DNA of 64,000 bases from WHSW01 sp963846565 (GTDB lineage: Bacteria > Actinomycetota > Thermoleophilia > Solirubrobacterales > 70-9), in the NCBI GenBank assembly GCA_963846565.1, contig CAWJWL010000005.1, positions 806,001-870,000 of the forward strand, written 5' to 3'. Shown piece by piece: positions 9,917-18,750 of the stretch (position 1 is its first letter; every line of letters starts with the position of its first letter). The position numbers and the translations under genes were made by a program. Below the pieces are notes generated by a model that was given only the letters and a program-made list of their open reading frames with translations, did not search any database and was not told where the DNA came from.

Positions 9917-10912
9917 TCAGTTGTAGACGTACATCTTGTCGCCCAGGTTGATCCAGTTGTAGATGAAGACTGAATCGGGGATCGGGTTTCGGATGCAGCC
10001 GTGGCTCGCGGGGTAGGGCGGCACGGACTCGTAGCCGTGGGTCGCCTCGCCGCGGTTGTAGTAGACCGAGTAGTACATCCCGATCGAGTTGTAGCCGGGG
10101 TCCTTGCGGTAGAAGGTGAAGCCGCCGACGTCCGAGGGCGTCGCCGCCGCGCCGGTGGCGACGTGGAAGACGTACTTCGCTTCGCCGCCGTCGGCGAGCG
10201 CCATCACCTGCTTCGAGATGTCGACCTCGGCGTGGTGGCCGGCGTTCGGGTAGCTGATCTGGAACTCGCCTTGGCCGGCGGCCAGCATCTTGAAGATGCC
10301 GGGCGTCGCCTGGAAGTTCCGCGCCATGCCGTTGACCTTGCGGAACGCCATCACCGCGCGCTGGGTGTGCGAGCCGTAGTTGTGGCCGTCCTCGTTGTAG
10401 TAGTGGAGGTCGCGGAGCAGGTCGTTGAAGAGCTCGACCGCGGGGCCGCGATCACCTGGATCGAGGTCGGGGTACTTGAGCTTGAAGCCCTTCGACTTCG
10501 CCTTACCGCCTACCTGGGCGCCGGTCCGCTTCTTCTCGACCTCGACCTTGTAGCGGCCGTCTTGCACGAGCGGCTTCGAGCGCATCTTGATCCGGCCGAA
10601 CTTCTTCCCCTTCACCTGACGGATGAACGGGTTCTTCTTCAGAATCGTGTCCCCGCCGACGACGAGCTTGATTACCGCTCGTTGGCCGGCGACGAACGGC
10701 GCCACCGTGGCGACGGCGTCGATCCGGTCGCCAACGGTCGCCTTGCCGCCCTTGACGCCGTTGACCTTGACCTTGATCTTCGCCGGCGCAGCCGGGGATT
10801 GGGTTCCGCCGCCACCGCCACCGCCACCTTCCTGAGCGGACGCGGTCGCGGGGAGCACCAGCATCGCGAGCGCCGCGATTCCCCCCACGGCGACTTGGGG
10901 AAAGTTCTTCAC
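9917..10912 (-). CDS. Secreted L,D-transpeptidase (YkuD domain) with peptidoglycan-binding region
   Basis: Forms or remodels 3-3 cross-links or attaches proteins to peptidoglycan outside the membrane. The 331-residue protein has a signal peptide (positively charged start, hydrophobic core, ATASAQ cleavage region near 26), a Gly-rich linker, a beta-rich domain, a peptidoglycan-binding-like helix region around 150-195 (DLDPGDRGPAVELFNDLL) and a C-terminal YkuD domain. The catalytic signature ends SHGCIR with Cys306 and His304, preceded by HGYES at 292. A strong terminator follows. Single gene, no frame defects. Confidence 0.92.
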   Translation of the reverse strand: MKNFPQVAVGGIAALAMLVLPATASAQEGGGGGGGGTQSPAAPAKIKVKVNGVKGGKATVGDRIDAVATVAPFVAGQRAVIKLVVGGDTILKKNPFIRQVKGKKFGRIKMRSKPLVQDGRYKVEVEKKRTGAQVGGKAKSKGFKLKYPDLDPGDRGPAVELFNDLLRDLHYYNEDGHNYGSHTQRAVMAFRKVNGMARNFQATPGIFKMLAAGQGEFQISYPNAGHHAEVDISKQVMALADGGEAKYVFHVATGAAATPSDVGGFTFYRKDPGYNSIGMYYSVYYNRGEATHGYESVPPYPASHGCIRNPIPDSVFIYNWINLGDKMYVYN

Positions 10913-10927
10913 CAGCGGAATGATTAC

Positions 10928-10982
10928 AAACGTTCCACCCGTCTCCTCGGGCTTCGCCCTCCGGGAACGGCCGGGTCAGCCG
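10928..10982 (-). repeat. Dispersed repeat copy, minus orientation
   Basis: On the minus strand this reads TGACCCGGCCG, then CCCGGAGGGCGAAGCCCGAG, GAGAC and GGAACGTT, matching the 13174-13447 array. It fills the gap between the CPBP protease and the L,D-transpeptidase, both on the minus strand. Confidence 0.85.
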
Positions 10983-10992
10983 AGCGATGCGC

Positions 10993-11736
10993 TCAGCTCG
11001 ACGTCAGCAGGGTGAACGCCAGCGCGTTGTTGAACGCGTGCACTGCGATCGGCGGCCAGATCGATCCGGTGCGCTCGTACAGCCAGCAGAGGGCGACCCC
11101 GAAGAGGGCCAGCTGCAAACAGACACCCCAGCTGTCGGGGCCGGTGTAGTGGAAGAGCCCCCAGACCACGGACGAGACCAACGCCCCGACGATGAAGCCG
11201 GTGCTTCGCCGCACGCCGGCGAACATGAAGCCACGGAAGAAGATCTCCTCGCCGAGCGGCGCCGCGACGATGATCAGGAATCCGGCTGCGATCGCCCCGA
11301 GCGTGCCCTCGTCGACCCCCAGCTCGCGGGTGACGTCCTCCTGCTCGGGGGAAATCAGCGCGGCGATCACGAGCGCGCAGCCGAGGTACGCGAAGTAGGC
11401 GACCAGCGACGCGCCGATCGCCGGGCGCACCGGGCGGCGCAGGCCGAGCGCCGCGGGATCGATCAGCCCGGCGCCGGGGTTCGCGATCACGAAGGCGACG
11501 CCGATCATCGCCGCGGCGAGCACTACCTGGAGCGACAGCTTGGCGCCGAGCGTCTCGATGTCCGGATCGAACGCGGCGACGACGGCGGCCGAGAGGACGA
11601 CGATGGCCAGCAGCGCGGCGAGCCCGAGCAGCGAGCGGCCGCCGCCCCAGGCCCCCTCCGGCTCCGGGCCGGCCTCTGGATCTCCTACCGGATCGCCCGC
11701 CGGCGGTCCGATCGATGCCTCTGCTCGCTCGTTCAT
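10993..11736 (-). CDS. CPBP family intramembrane metalloprotease
   Basis: A 247-residue multi-span membrane protein of the CAAX-protease/bacteriocin-processing (Abi) family. All family motifs are present: GEEIFFRG (162-169, with the Glu-Glu and Arg), SSVVWGLFH (188-196) and HAFNNALA (233-240), which bring the catalytic Glu and metal-binding His/Asn residues together in the membrane. The first about 30 residues are a Pro/Gly-rich soluble tail. It overlaps the HAD hydrolase by an ATGA. Bacterial substrates of this family are mostly unknown. Confidence 0.9.
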   Translation of the reverse strand: MNERAEASIGPPAGDPVGDPEAGPEPEGAWGGGRSLLGLAALLAIVVLSAAVVAAFDPDIETLGAKLSLQVVLAAAMIGVAFVIANPGAGLIDPAALGLRRPVRPAIGASLVAYFAYLGCALVIAALISPEQEDVTRELGVDEGTLGAIAAGFLIIVAAPLGEEIFFRGFMFAGVRRSTGFIVGALVSSVVWGLFHYTGPDSWGVCLQLALFGVALCWLYERTGSIWPPIAVHAFNNALAFTLLTSS

Positions 11737-12365
11737 CGGCGCAGATGGTCCACGATCTCGCCGAGCGAGGCGATCCCGGCCCCTGCGGAGCGGTCGATGA
11801 GGAGCGCGGGGATCCCCGCAGCGCGGGCCCCTGCGACGTCCTCCTCGGGGCTGTCACCGACGTGAAGCGCTTCCTCCGCGGTGCACCCGGCGCGCGCGAG
11901 CGCCGCCTCGAAAATCGCCGGATCGGGCTTCGCCGCCCCAACCTCGGCCGAGGTGACCACGTCGTCGATCAGCTCACCGAGTCCGCAGCGGCTGAGGACC
12001 TCGGGCAGCGAGACGTCCCAGTTCGATACACAGACGATCGCCAGGTCCCGGCCGCGCAGCTCCGCCAGTGCGAGCGTGGCGTCGGCGAAGGGGCGGAAGC
12101 GGATCGCCGACATCATCGTCTCGACCGAGACCTCGCGCCCGAGCTCCCGCGAGAGCAGCTGCGCGCAGGATGCCCGCAGCTCGGCGAGGGAGCGTTCGTC
12201 ATCAGCCTCGACGGCGTGTTCGCGGTAGTAGGCCATCTCCGCGCGGAAGGCCCGCCGGCTCCGCTCGTCGGCCCGCAGCCCGGCCGCGGCGGCGAGATGA
12301 ACCCACGGCGGCTCGAGCTCGACCAATGTGCCGAGTGCATCGAGGAAGACGGCCCGGGTCCTCAT
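11733..12365 (-). CDS. HAD-like hydrolase
   Basis: A 210-residue haloacid-dehalogenase-superfamily enzyme. Motif I reads FLDALGTL, with the nucleophilic Asp present but the usual second Asp (DxD) replaced by Leu; motif II VCVSNWD and motif IV AKPDPAIFEAAL followed by HVGDSPEEDVAGARAAGI are normal. A DxxGT motif I is also found in L-2-haloacid dehalogenases and in some HDHD3-like proteins, so phosphatase activity should not be assumed. It starts divergently from mscS with only 29 bases between them. Confidence 0.85.
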   Translation of the reverse strand: MRTRAVFLDALGTLVELEPPWVHLAAAAGLRADERSRRAFRAEMAYYREHAVEADDERSLAELRASCAQLLSRELGREVSVETMMSAIRFRPFADATLALAELRGRDLAIVCVSNWDVSLPEVLSRCGLGELIDDVVTSAEVGAAKPDPAIFEAALARAGCTAEEALHVGDSPEEDVAGARAAGIPALLIDRSAGAGIASLGEIVDHLRR

Positions 12366-12394
12366 TTGCGCCTCAAGCTTGAGAAGGTAGTCCC

Positions 12395-13177
12395 GTGGAC
12401 TTCTGGGACAAGGACTGGGTCCAGGCGCTGATCAACTTCTCGATCGCGCTTGCGATCGCGTTGATCGTCGACCGCTTCGTCATCGGACGCGCGACGAACG
12501 TGGCGCGCAGGGTCGGTGAGTCGGGCTCGCTGACCGTCTCGCGCGCCGCGCAGACGAGGCTGCGCATGATCCGGCGGCTGGTCTTCGTCACCATCGTCCT
12601 GATCGGGGTCTTCCTCGCGCTGAGCGAGTTCACGAAGCTGAACCGCCTCGCCACAGGCCTGCTCGCCTCGAGCGCCGTGCTCGGCATCGTCCTCGGTCTC
12701 GCCGCCAGGCAGCTGCTCGCGAACCCGATGGCCGGGATCCTGCTCTCGATCTCGCAACCGATCCGGATCGGCGACACGGTCACGATCGCCGACGAGACCG
12801 GCCGGGTCGACGACCTGACGCTCTCGCACACCTTCCTCGACACCGGCGACGGCCGCCTGGTGATCGTGCCGAACGAGACCGTGGTCACCAGTGTGGTCGT
12901 CAACCGCTCCACCGGAGATCTGAGCGCGCCGGCGATGGCGTCGGTCTGGCTGCCGCCGACCGCCGACATCGGCGCCGCCCGCACCGCCCTCGGGGTGCTC
13001 GAGCCCTCGGGCGTCGACGTCGCCGAGACGGTCCCGTGGGGAATTCGCCTCGAGATCCACGGCCCCAGCCGCCCGGGCGGCACCCGCAGCTCCGGCGAAG
13101 AGGCCGCCCTGCGCGAAAGAGCCCACCGAGCACTCCGCGAAGCGGGCCTCCTGGACTGGAGCCGTCCCGAGAGCTGA
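12395..13177 (+). CDS. MscS-family mechanosensitive ion channel
   Basis: A short (260-residue) small-conductance mechanosensitive channel homologue that would release osmolytes on hypo-osmotic shock. Membrane segments fall at about 10-28, 68-85 and 90-115; the last is the pore helix, ALSEFTKLNRLATGLLASSA running into GIVLGLAARQLLANPMAGI. The beta domain begins SQPIRIGDTVTI, a family hallmark. The GTG start is the first in-frame start. Its TGA stop is the first TGA of the downstream repeat array. Confidence 0.9.
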   Translation: MDFWDKDWVQALINFSIALAIALIVDRFVIGRATNVARRVGESGSLTVSRAAQTRLRMIRRLVFVTIVLIGVFLALSEFTKLNRLATGLLASSAVLGIVLGLAARQLLANPMAGILLSISQPIRIGDTVTIADETGRVDDLTLSHTFLDTGDGRLVIVPNETVVTSVVVNRSTGDLSAPAMASVWLPPTADIGAARTALGVLEPSGVDVAETVPWGIRLEIHGPSRPGGTRSSGEEAALRERAHRALREAGLLDWSRPES

Positions 13178-13447
13178 CCCGGCCGTCCTGGAGGGCGAAG
13201 CCCGAGGAGACAAACCGAACGTTCGGTATTTCGTCCCCACGGCTGACCCGGCCGTCCCCGGAGGGCGAAGCCCGAGGAGACGGACCGAACGTTCGGTATT
13301 TCGTCCCCACGGCTGACCCGGCCGTCCCCGGAGGGCGAAGCCCGAGGAGACGGACCGAACGTTCGGTATTTCGTCCCCACGGCTGACCCGGCCGTCCCCG
13401 GAGGGCGAAGCCCGAGGAGACGGGCGGAACGTTCGGTATTCCGTGTG
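13174..13447 (+). repeat. Four tandem copies of a ~70-bp repeat containing a CCGAACGTTCGG palindrome
   Basis: Copies start at 13174 (69 bp), 13243, 13313 and 13383 (partial at the 3' end). Each reads CTGACCCGGCCG, then a CGAAGCCCGAGGAGAC block, then CCGAACGTTCGG (a perfect 12-base palindrome; GGAACGTTCGG in the last copy) and TATTTCGTCCCCACGG. Copies 2 and 3 are identical, which suggests recent duplication. This array occupies almost the whole interval between mscS and the PBP gene; the remaining bases 13448-13511 show no gene. Confidence 0.95.
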
Positions 13448-13511
13448 ACGGCAAGGCTTCTTGCACGTAGCGCCAGAGTGGGGAAGTCACCTCGGTACGC
13501 TCTCGTGACTG

Positions 13512-15620
13512 ATGAGCCAGCGGACCCGTAGACGCCAGCGGTTGTCGCGGGGCTCGGTCGCCAAGCCGGTTCTGCTCGGCCTGGGGATCTTGCTCGCGTG
13601 CGTCGGCATCGCCGCCGCGTCGGGGGCTGTCTGGGTGCTCGACACGATGGCGTCGGCGCCGCCGATCAGCACGCTGAAGCCGCTCGACAGCGGCGCCAAC
13701 TCGGAGATCTTCGCCGCCGACGGCACCAGCCTGGGCTTCGTGCAGACGGACGTCCTGCGCGAGCCAGAGGATCTCAAGGAGATGCCGAAGGTGCTCCAGA
13801 ACGCGACGATCTCGATCGAGGACGAGAACTTCTACGACCACGACGGGGTCGACTACTCGGCGATCGTCCGCGCCGCGGTCGAGAACATCGAGGCCGGCGA
13901 CGTCAAGCAGGGCGCCTCGACGATCACCCAGCAGCTCGTCCGCAACCTCTACATCGAGGACCCCGAGGACACGATCGAGCGCAAGCTGGTCGAGGCCGAG
14001 ATGGCGCGCGAGTACGAGGAGGAGTACACGAAGCCGGAGATTCTCGAGACCTACCTCAACACTGCCGCCTACGGAACCAATGACGGCCGCACCGCGATCG
14101 GGGTCGAGGCCGCCTCCCAGGTCTTCTTCAACAAGCATGTCTCCGATCTCAATCTCGGCGAGGCCGCGCTGCTTGCCGGCCTGCCACAGGCGCCCACGGA
14201 CTACAACCCGTTCCTCAATCCCGAGGGCGCGAAGGATCGGCGAGACCAGGTCTTGAACGCGATGGCCGATCAGGGCTACATCACCGCGGCGAAGGCGGAG
14301 GAGTCGAAGGCCGACGGGCTCGGGCTCGAGCGCGGCTACCGCTACGAGCAGCGCGAGGAGCAGTACTTCTTCGACTTCGTCCAGCAGGAGCTGATCGACC
14401 GCTACGGGCTGAAGACGGTCCGAGCGGGAGGGTTGAACGTCTATACGACGATCGACCGCCACCTGCAGGAGGTCGCACGCAACGCGATCGCCGCGCATCC
14501 GGTCACCGGTGCCGCCTCGGCGCTCGTCTCGACCGAGACCGAGACGGGCAAGATCAAGGCGATGGCGTCGTCGAGCACCTACGACGACAGCCAGTTCAAC
14601 CTCGCCGCGCAGGGCAAGCGCCAGCCGGGCTCGGCGTTCAAGCCATTCGTGCTCACGGCGGCGGTCGATCAGGGCATCGACCCGGACTCGACCTACTACG
14701 CCGGCCCGAGCACGATCACTCTCCAGCCCGACGCGTACACGACCTGGACCGTGAGCGGCGGCGGCGGCACGATGAGCCTGCGCGAGGCGACGGCGAACTC
14801 GATCAACACGATCTATGCCCAGCTCGGACTCGACGTCGGCCCGGAGAACTTCACCGAGATGGCGAAGCGGATGGGGATCACGTCGCCGCTCGGGGGATAT
14901 CCCGCCGAGGCGCTCGGCGGTCTCACCGAAGGTGTCTCGGTGCTCGAGATGTCAAACGCCTACGCGACCCTCGCCGACGGCGGCGTCCACCACAAGCCGA
15001 CCGCGATCGAGCGGGTCGAGTTCCCCAACGGCGACGTCGACGAGCCGGACCCCGACGAGGGCCAGCGGATCATCACCGACGGCGTCGCCTACACCGTCGC
15101 CGACGTGATGACCGGCAGCCTCGATTACGGCACCGCGGCCTGTTGCGACATCCCGTGCCCGGCGGCGGGCAAGACGGGCACCACCGAGCTCCAGTCCGAC
15201 GCCTGGTTCGTCGGCTACACGCCGCAGATCTCGACCGCCGTCTGGACCGGCAACCCCGACCAGCGAATCCCGCTTCCCGGCTACGGCGCCGACCTCTCGG
15301 CACCGATCTGGCACGACTACATGGTGGAAGCGATCGGGTCGTATTGCGAGGACTTCCCCGAGGCCGAGAACCCGGCCGACCTCTCCGGCTTCTATAGCTC
15401 GCACACGGTCGATCCCGACTACGAGTCCGACGCGACGACGAGCACCGACCCGACGGCGACCGACGAGCTCGACCCGGACGACGAGGACACCGAAGACACC
15501 GAAGACCCCGACGAGACCACCCAGCCGGACAGCGGGGCGCCCGGATACGACCCCGATCTCTACGCACCGGGTGCAGGCCAGGACCCCGCGCCGGCGCCGG
15601 GCGGCGTCTCGCCCGGTTGA
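13512..15620 (+). CDS. Class A penicillin-binding protein (glycosyltransferase/transpeptidase)
   Basis: Polymerises lipid II and cross-links peptidoglycan at the outer face of the membrane. After a short basic cytoplasmic tail there is one membrane segment (about 20-45). The glycosyltransferase (GT51) domain shows EDENFYDHDG (from 103), QGASTITQQLVRN and RKLVEAEMA; the transpeptidase domain shows SAFK (Ser374, Lys377), SIN and KTGTT (from 554), so both activities should be present. The last about 70 residues are Asp/Glu/Thr/Pro-rich and probably disordered. 702 residues, uninterrupted. Confidence 0.95.
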   Translation: MSQRTRRRQRLSRGSVAKPVLLGLGILLACVGIAAASGAVWVLDTMASAPPISTLKPLDSGANSEIFAADGTSLGFVQTDVLREPEDLKEMPKVLQNATISIEDENFYDHDGVDYSAIVRAAVENIEAGDVKQGASTITQQLVRNLYIEDPEDTIERKLVEAEMAREYEEEYTKPEILETYLNTAAYGTNDGRTAIGVEAASQVFFNKHVSDLNLGEAALLAGLPQAPTDYNPFLNPEGAKDRRDQVLNAMADQGYITAAKAEESKADGLGLERGYRYEQREEQYFFDFVQQELIDRYGLKTVRAGGLNVYTTIDRHLQEVARNAIAAHPVTGAASALVSTETETGKIKAMASSSTYDDSQFNLAAQGKRQPGSAFKPFVLTAAVDQGIDPDSTYYAGPSTITLQPDAYTTWTVSGGGGTMSLREATANSINTIYAQLGLDVGPENFTEMAKRMGITSPLGGYPAEALGGLTEGVSVLEMSNAYATLADGGVHHKPTAIERVEFPNGDVDEPDPDEGQRIITDGVAYTVADVMTGSLDYGTAACCDIPCPAAGKTGTTELQSDAWFVGYTPQISTAVWTGNPDQRIPLPGYGADLSAPIWHDYMVEAIGSYCEDFPEAENPADLSGFYSSHTVDPDYESDATTSTDPTATDELDPDDEDTEDTEDPDETTQPDSGAPGYDPDLYAPGAGQDPAPAPGGVSPG

Positions 15621-16695
15621 GCATCGTGCTGGCCGGTTCCGAGTTCCGGCGGATCTAGAGCTGGACGCTCTTCTGAGCGAGTTCGAGCTCATCGCCGCGA
15701 TCCGCGAGCGCCTCGCCGCCGCCGCGGTGCCCTCCGAGAGGCCTGGCCTCGTCCTCGGAAGTGGTGACGACGCCGCGATCACCGAGCGCTCCTGCCCCAC
15801 GGCGATCAGCGTCGACGCGCTGGTCGAGGACGTCCACTTCCGGCTGCCGCCGTTCACGCTCGCGAACGTCGGCCACAAGGCGCTCGCCGCGGCGCTCTCC
15901 GATCTCGCGGCGATGGGCGCCGAGCCGGCCGAGGCCTACGTCCAGCTCGGCCTTCCAAAGCGCCACCAAGGGCGCGCGCTCGAGCTCGCCGACGGCCTTG
16001 CCGCGGTCGCGGCCGAGGCCGGCGTTGCGGTCGCGGGCGGCGACGTCACCCGCTCGCCGATGCTCTTCCTCGCGCTCACCGTGGTGGGCGTGGCACCCTC
16101 GGCGGGGACCTCCTTCGTCAGCCGCGCCGGCGCCCGGGAGGGAGAGGTGATCGTTCTCACCGGCGAGGTTGGCGGCGCCGCCGCCGGGCTCTTGCTGTTG
16201 GAGCGCCCCGAGCTCGAGACCGCGGTCCCTCCGGCCGTCGCCAGCGACCTGCGAGCGCGCCAGCTCGAGCCCTGGCCCCGGCTCGCGGCAGGGAGACTGC
16301 TCGCCGCCCACGGGGCGAGCGCCATGATCGACTTGAGTGACGGGCTCGCCGGGGACGCGGCTCACCTGGCCGCCGCCTCAGGGGTCGCTCTGGAGATCGA
16401 CCTCGAGCGGGTCCCGGTCGCCGAGGGCGTCGGCGCACTCGCCGCGGCGGCGGGACGCGCGGCGGAGGATCTCTCGCTCGCCGGCGGGGAGGACTACGAG
16501 CTGCTCGCGACCATCCCGGCCGAGCGCGAGCGCGATCTCCGCCGGGCGGCCGCGGAGGCCGAGGTGGCGCTGACGGTGATCGGGCGCGCCGAGGCGGGGT
16601 CCGGCGCCGCGCTCAGGCTGCCCGGGGGCGGCCTGTACGAGGCGAACGGGTTCGACCAGCTTCGCGCTCGGCGAGCGCCGAGCGGCCCTGCCTGA
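15571..16695 (+). CDS. thiL: Thiamine-monophosphate kinase
   Basis: Phosphorylates thiamine monophosphate to the active cofactor thiamine diphosphate. The family core starts at SEFELIAAIRERL, and the motifs LGSGDDAA, VDALVEDVHF, GHKALAAALSDLAAMGAEP, VAGGDVTRS and IDLSDGLAGDAAHL are those of ThiL/PurM-fold kinases; SLAGGEDYELL is near the C-terminus. The start is uncertain: the only ordinary in-frame start is the GTG at 15571, inside the PBP gene and giving about 30 extra residues, while homology begins near 15660 where only CTG codons are available. Confidence 0.92.
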   Translation: MQARTPRRRRAASRPVEHRAGRFRVPADLELDALLSEFELIAAIRERLAAAAVPSERPGLVLGSGDDAAITERSCPTAISVDALVEDVHFRLPPFTLANVGHKALAAALSDLAAMGAEPAEAYVQLGLPKRHQGRALELADGLAAVAAEAGVAVAGGDVTRSPMLFLALTVVGVAPSAGTSFVSRAGAREGEVIVLTGEVGGAAAGLLLLERPELETAVPPAVASDLRARQLEPWPRLAAGRLLAAHGASAMIDLSDGLAGDAAHLAAASGVALEIDLERVPVAEGVGALAAAAGRAAEDLSLAGGEDYELLATIPAERERDLRRAAAEAEVALTVIGRAEAGSGAALRLPGGGLYEANGFDQLRARRAPSGPA

Positions 16696-16795
16696 TCAGC
16701 TCGAGCTTCCGCAGGATCGCGTCGGCCACCGCGCCGGAGTCCACGTCGTATGCGTTGAGTGCCACGTCGCGCTTCAACTTCTTCAACCTTTTCAC
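16613..16795 (-). CDS. Small FlgM-like protein (tentative)
   Basis: A 60-residue reading frame with GTG start and GGAG about nine bases upstream. Residues 15-31, NAYDVDSGAVADAILRK, resemble the helix of the anti-sigma-28 factor FlgM that contacts sigma, and the N-terminus is lysine-rich. It overlaps the 3' end of thiL antisense by 83 bases. A further 40-codon frame (16792-16914, starting MRVDLDGKPIRPG) lies just upstream and overlaps it by GTGA, and could be the true N-terminus if a base is wrong. No flagellar genes are in the window, so role and even reality are uncertain. Confidence 0.4.
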   Translation of the reverse strand: MKRLKKLKRDVALNAYDVDSGAVADAILRKLELIRQGRSALAEREAGRTRSPRTGRPRAA

Positions 16796-16962
16796 CGTTC
16801 TCCACTCCCCCGCTCATCGCCGCCCCCCGTGGTGCGCCGGCTGGTCTCCTCGCCGGTCTGATCGTCGCGCCGGTGGCCGGGCCGGATCGGTTTTCCGTCC
16901 AGATCGACCCGCATTGGAGGAGAAGGGGTCCCAGACCCCGGCTCGATCCTGAGGGGTGCCCC

Positions 16963-18702
16963 TCATCTCGCCACCGATCTGGGCTGCGCCGGCAAACGGC
17001 CGCCCGAGGCGAGCGCGAGCGCGAGCGTGCCGAGTAGGGCGCCCGCGAGCAGCGCGCCGGGCAGCACCGTGCCGAGGCCGATCTGGCCGTCGGCGACCAT
17101 CAGCGTGAAGATCCAGGGGGCGTCGCCACCCAGCTCGAGCGCACCGGAAACGGACAGGAGCGCCGCGATTACGGGAAGCAGCGAGAGCAACCCCGCGACG
17201 ACGCTGAGAGTTCTCCGCGCGGTGCCGTCGGGGCCGTCGGCGAGCACCCAGACGTGTGCGGCGGGCACCGCCAGCAGCGCGCAGTAGGGGTTCGCGATCC
17301 AGAGCGCGCTCGCCGCAAGCGCCGCGAGCATGCCGGTCGCCGGCAGGCTTCCCGGCGGAGCCGAGCGCGCGGTGACGCCGAACCTGCGCAGCAGGAAGAT
17401 CGTCCCCACGCCGAGCAGCGCGATCAGGGAGAGGGCGATCGCTGTCCGCGTACCGGATGGGTAGATGCCCGGGTCGAAGGGGAACGTCGGCCGTGGGATC
17501 AGCCCGGTGAGGGCGAGCGCGTAAAGCAGCGCGAGCGCGCCGACGAACGGAGCTGTCCGCGCTGCGGCCCAGGCGAGGCAGCGGGCGATCGAGCCGCCGC
17601 GACGCGCGACCCGCGCGCCGGCATCGACCGCGGTCAGGACCGCCGGGAGGATCAGCGTGAGGGCGAGCGCGCTCAGTGCCCACCCCGGGATCAGGTTGCC
17701 GCTCAGCTCGACGTACACGGACGGTCCGTGGTCGAGATTTGCGGCCGAGTCGACTGCGCCGGCGAGCGCGTGCACGGAGCGCCCGAACGCGTCGATCGAT
17801 TCGCGCGAGACGGCTTCGACCGAGTCCTGCTCCGCGTCGAGCGGTCGCTCGCCGGCGGAGCTGACCGCGACGGCGTCGAAGCCGCCGGCGATCAGGGGCG
17901 CCTGCGGGCCGAGGCCGGAGGGGAAGGCGAGCCGCGCAAGCTCACCGAAGCCGGAGGGCTCCTGCGGGGCGATCGCCGCCTGGGTCTCGATCGCGCGCTC
18001 GGCCGTCCGCCGAAGCTGGATCGGTCCGCTTCGGGCGCTGGTCGAGGTGATCAGAGCGTGCGGCTGCTCGAGGTCCGTCGCGCCGGGCTGCGAGATCACG
18101 ATCACCTCGTCGATCGAGTCGGTCTCGGCAAGGCTCTCGACCAGCGCCCGGGCTCCGCTCTCGCCGCCGCTGGTCGAGGCGAGCACATAGGTGCTGTCGT
18201 GGCCGGCGACGCCGAGCGCCTCCGCCAGTTCGATGAGCACGCCGGTTGCCGCCGCCGAGCTGGCCGCCCCTGGGCCGCGCCCGGCGTCACGCCCGGCGAC
18301 GATCAGGATCGTCCGGTTCGGATTGCCGGGAAGCGTGAGGATGACGTCGCGGGCGGTTACGTCGTCGTCGAGCTCGACCTCGACCTGGGCCTCGGACACC
18401 GCGCCCGCGGGGACATCGGAGAACCGATCGGAGACGAGCTCGGCGATCTGCTCGTCGCCGGCGCTGCCGGGTGAGCGCTCGGGCGCAAGCCGTGTGATCT
18501 CCCGCGCGGTCGCACTCGCCGCATCTCCGTCGAAGGTGCCCGTCGGGGTCAGCGGCTCGATCGCGTCGGGCACGCCGTTGAGCGAGAACATCGTCACCGC
18601 GAGGGCGATCGCCGCCGGAATGAAGGCGAGCCGGTAGAGCCGCATGTCGACGAGGCGGTCCTGGCCGAGTCGCTCGCTTGCCGATGCCATCGTCAGCTGC
18701 AT
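16963..18702 (-). CDS. Membrane protein with degenerate M28-peptidase-like domain
   Basis: About 579 residues. An N-terminal membrane anchor (about 20-40) is followed by an extracytoplasmic domain with the layout of zinc aminopeptidases of family M28: a strand ILIVAGRDAG, then GPGAASSAAATGVLIELAEAL where active enzymes have a His-x-Asp and GANDDASG. The metal-binding residues are missing, so it is probably not a peptidase. The C-terminal half has about seven to eight hydrophobic spans. Start taken as the ATG at 18702; 18690 or 18645 are possible. It is transcribed divergently from the two-component system. Confidence 0.7.
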   Translation of the reverse strand: MQLTMASASERLGQDRLVDMRLYRLAFIPAAIALAVTMFSLNGVPDAIEPLTPTGTFDGDAASATAREITRLAPERSPGSAGDEQIAELVSDRFSDVPAGAVSEAQVEVELDDDVTARDVILTLPGNPNRTILIVAGRDAGRGPGAASSAAATGVLIELAEALGVAGHDSTYVLASTSGGESGARALVESLAETDSIDEVIVISQPGATDLEQPHALITSTSARSGPIQLRRTAERAIETQAAIAPQEPSGFGELARLAFPSGLGPQAPLIAGGFDAVAVSSAGERPLDAEQDSVEAVSRESIDAFGRSVHALAGAVDSAANLDHGPSVYVELSGNLIPGWALSALALTLILPAVLTAVDAGARVARRGGSIARCLAWAAARTAPFVGALALLYALALTGLIPRPTFPFDPGIYPSGTRTAIALSLIALLGVGTIFLLRRFGVTARSAPPGSLPATGMLAALAASALWIANPYCALLAVPAAHVWVLADGPDGTARRTLSVVAGLLSLLPVIAALLSVSGALELGGDAPWIFTLMVADGQIGLGTVLPGALLAGALLGTLALALASGGRLPAQPRSVAR

Positions 18703-18734
18703 ACTGGCGACCGGGGCAGGTGGCGACCGGGGTC

Positions 18735-18740
18735 TACGCT
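18735..18740 (+). promoter_or_regulatory. -10-like TACGCT, leaderless start of response regulator
   Basis: TACGCT lies ten bases before the ATG at 18751 and no Shine-Dalgarno sequence is visible between them, so transcription probably begins at or next to the start codon. The placement is inferred. Confidence 0.4.
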
Positions 18741-18750
18741 TGCCCTGCAA

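Noticed and set aside
13174..13447. Array considered as a CRISPR
   Set aside because: The units are contiguous and identical along their whole length, with no unique spacers and no cas genes.
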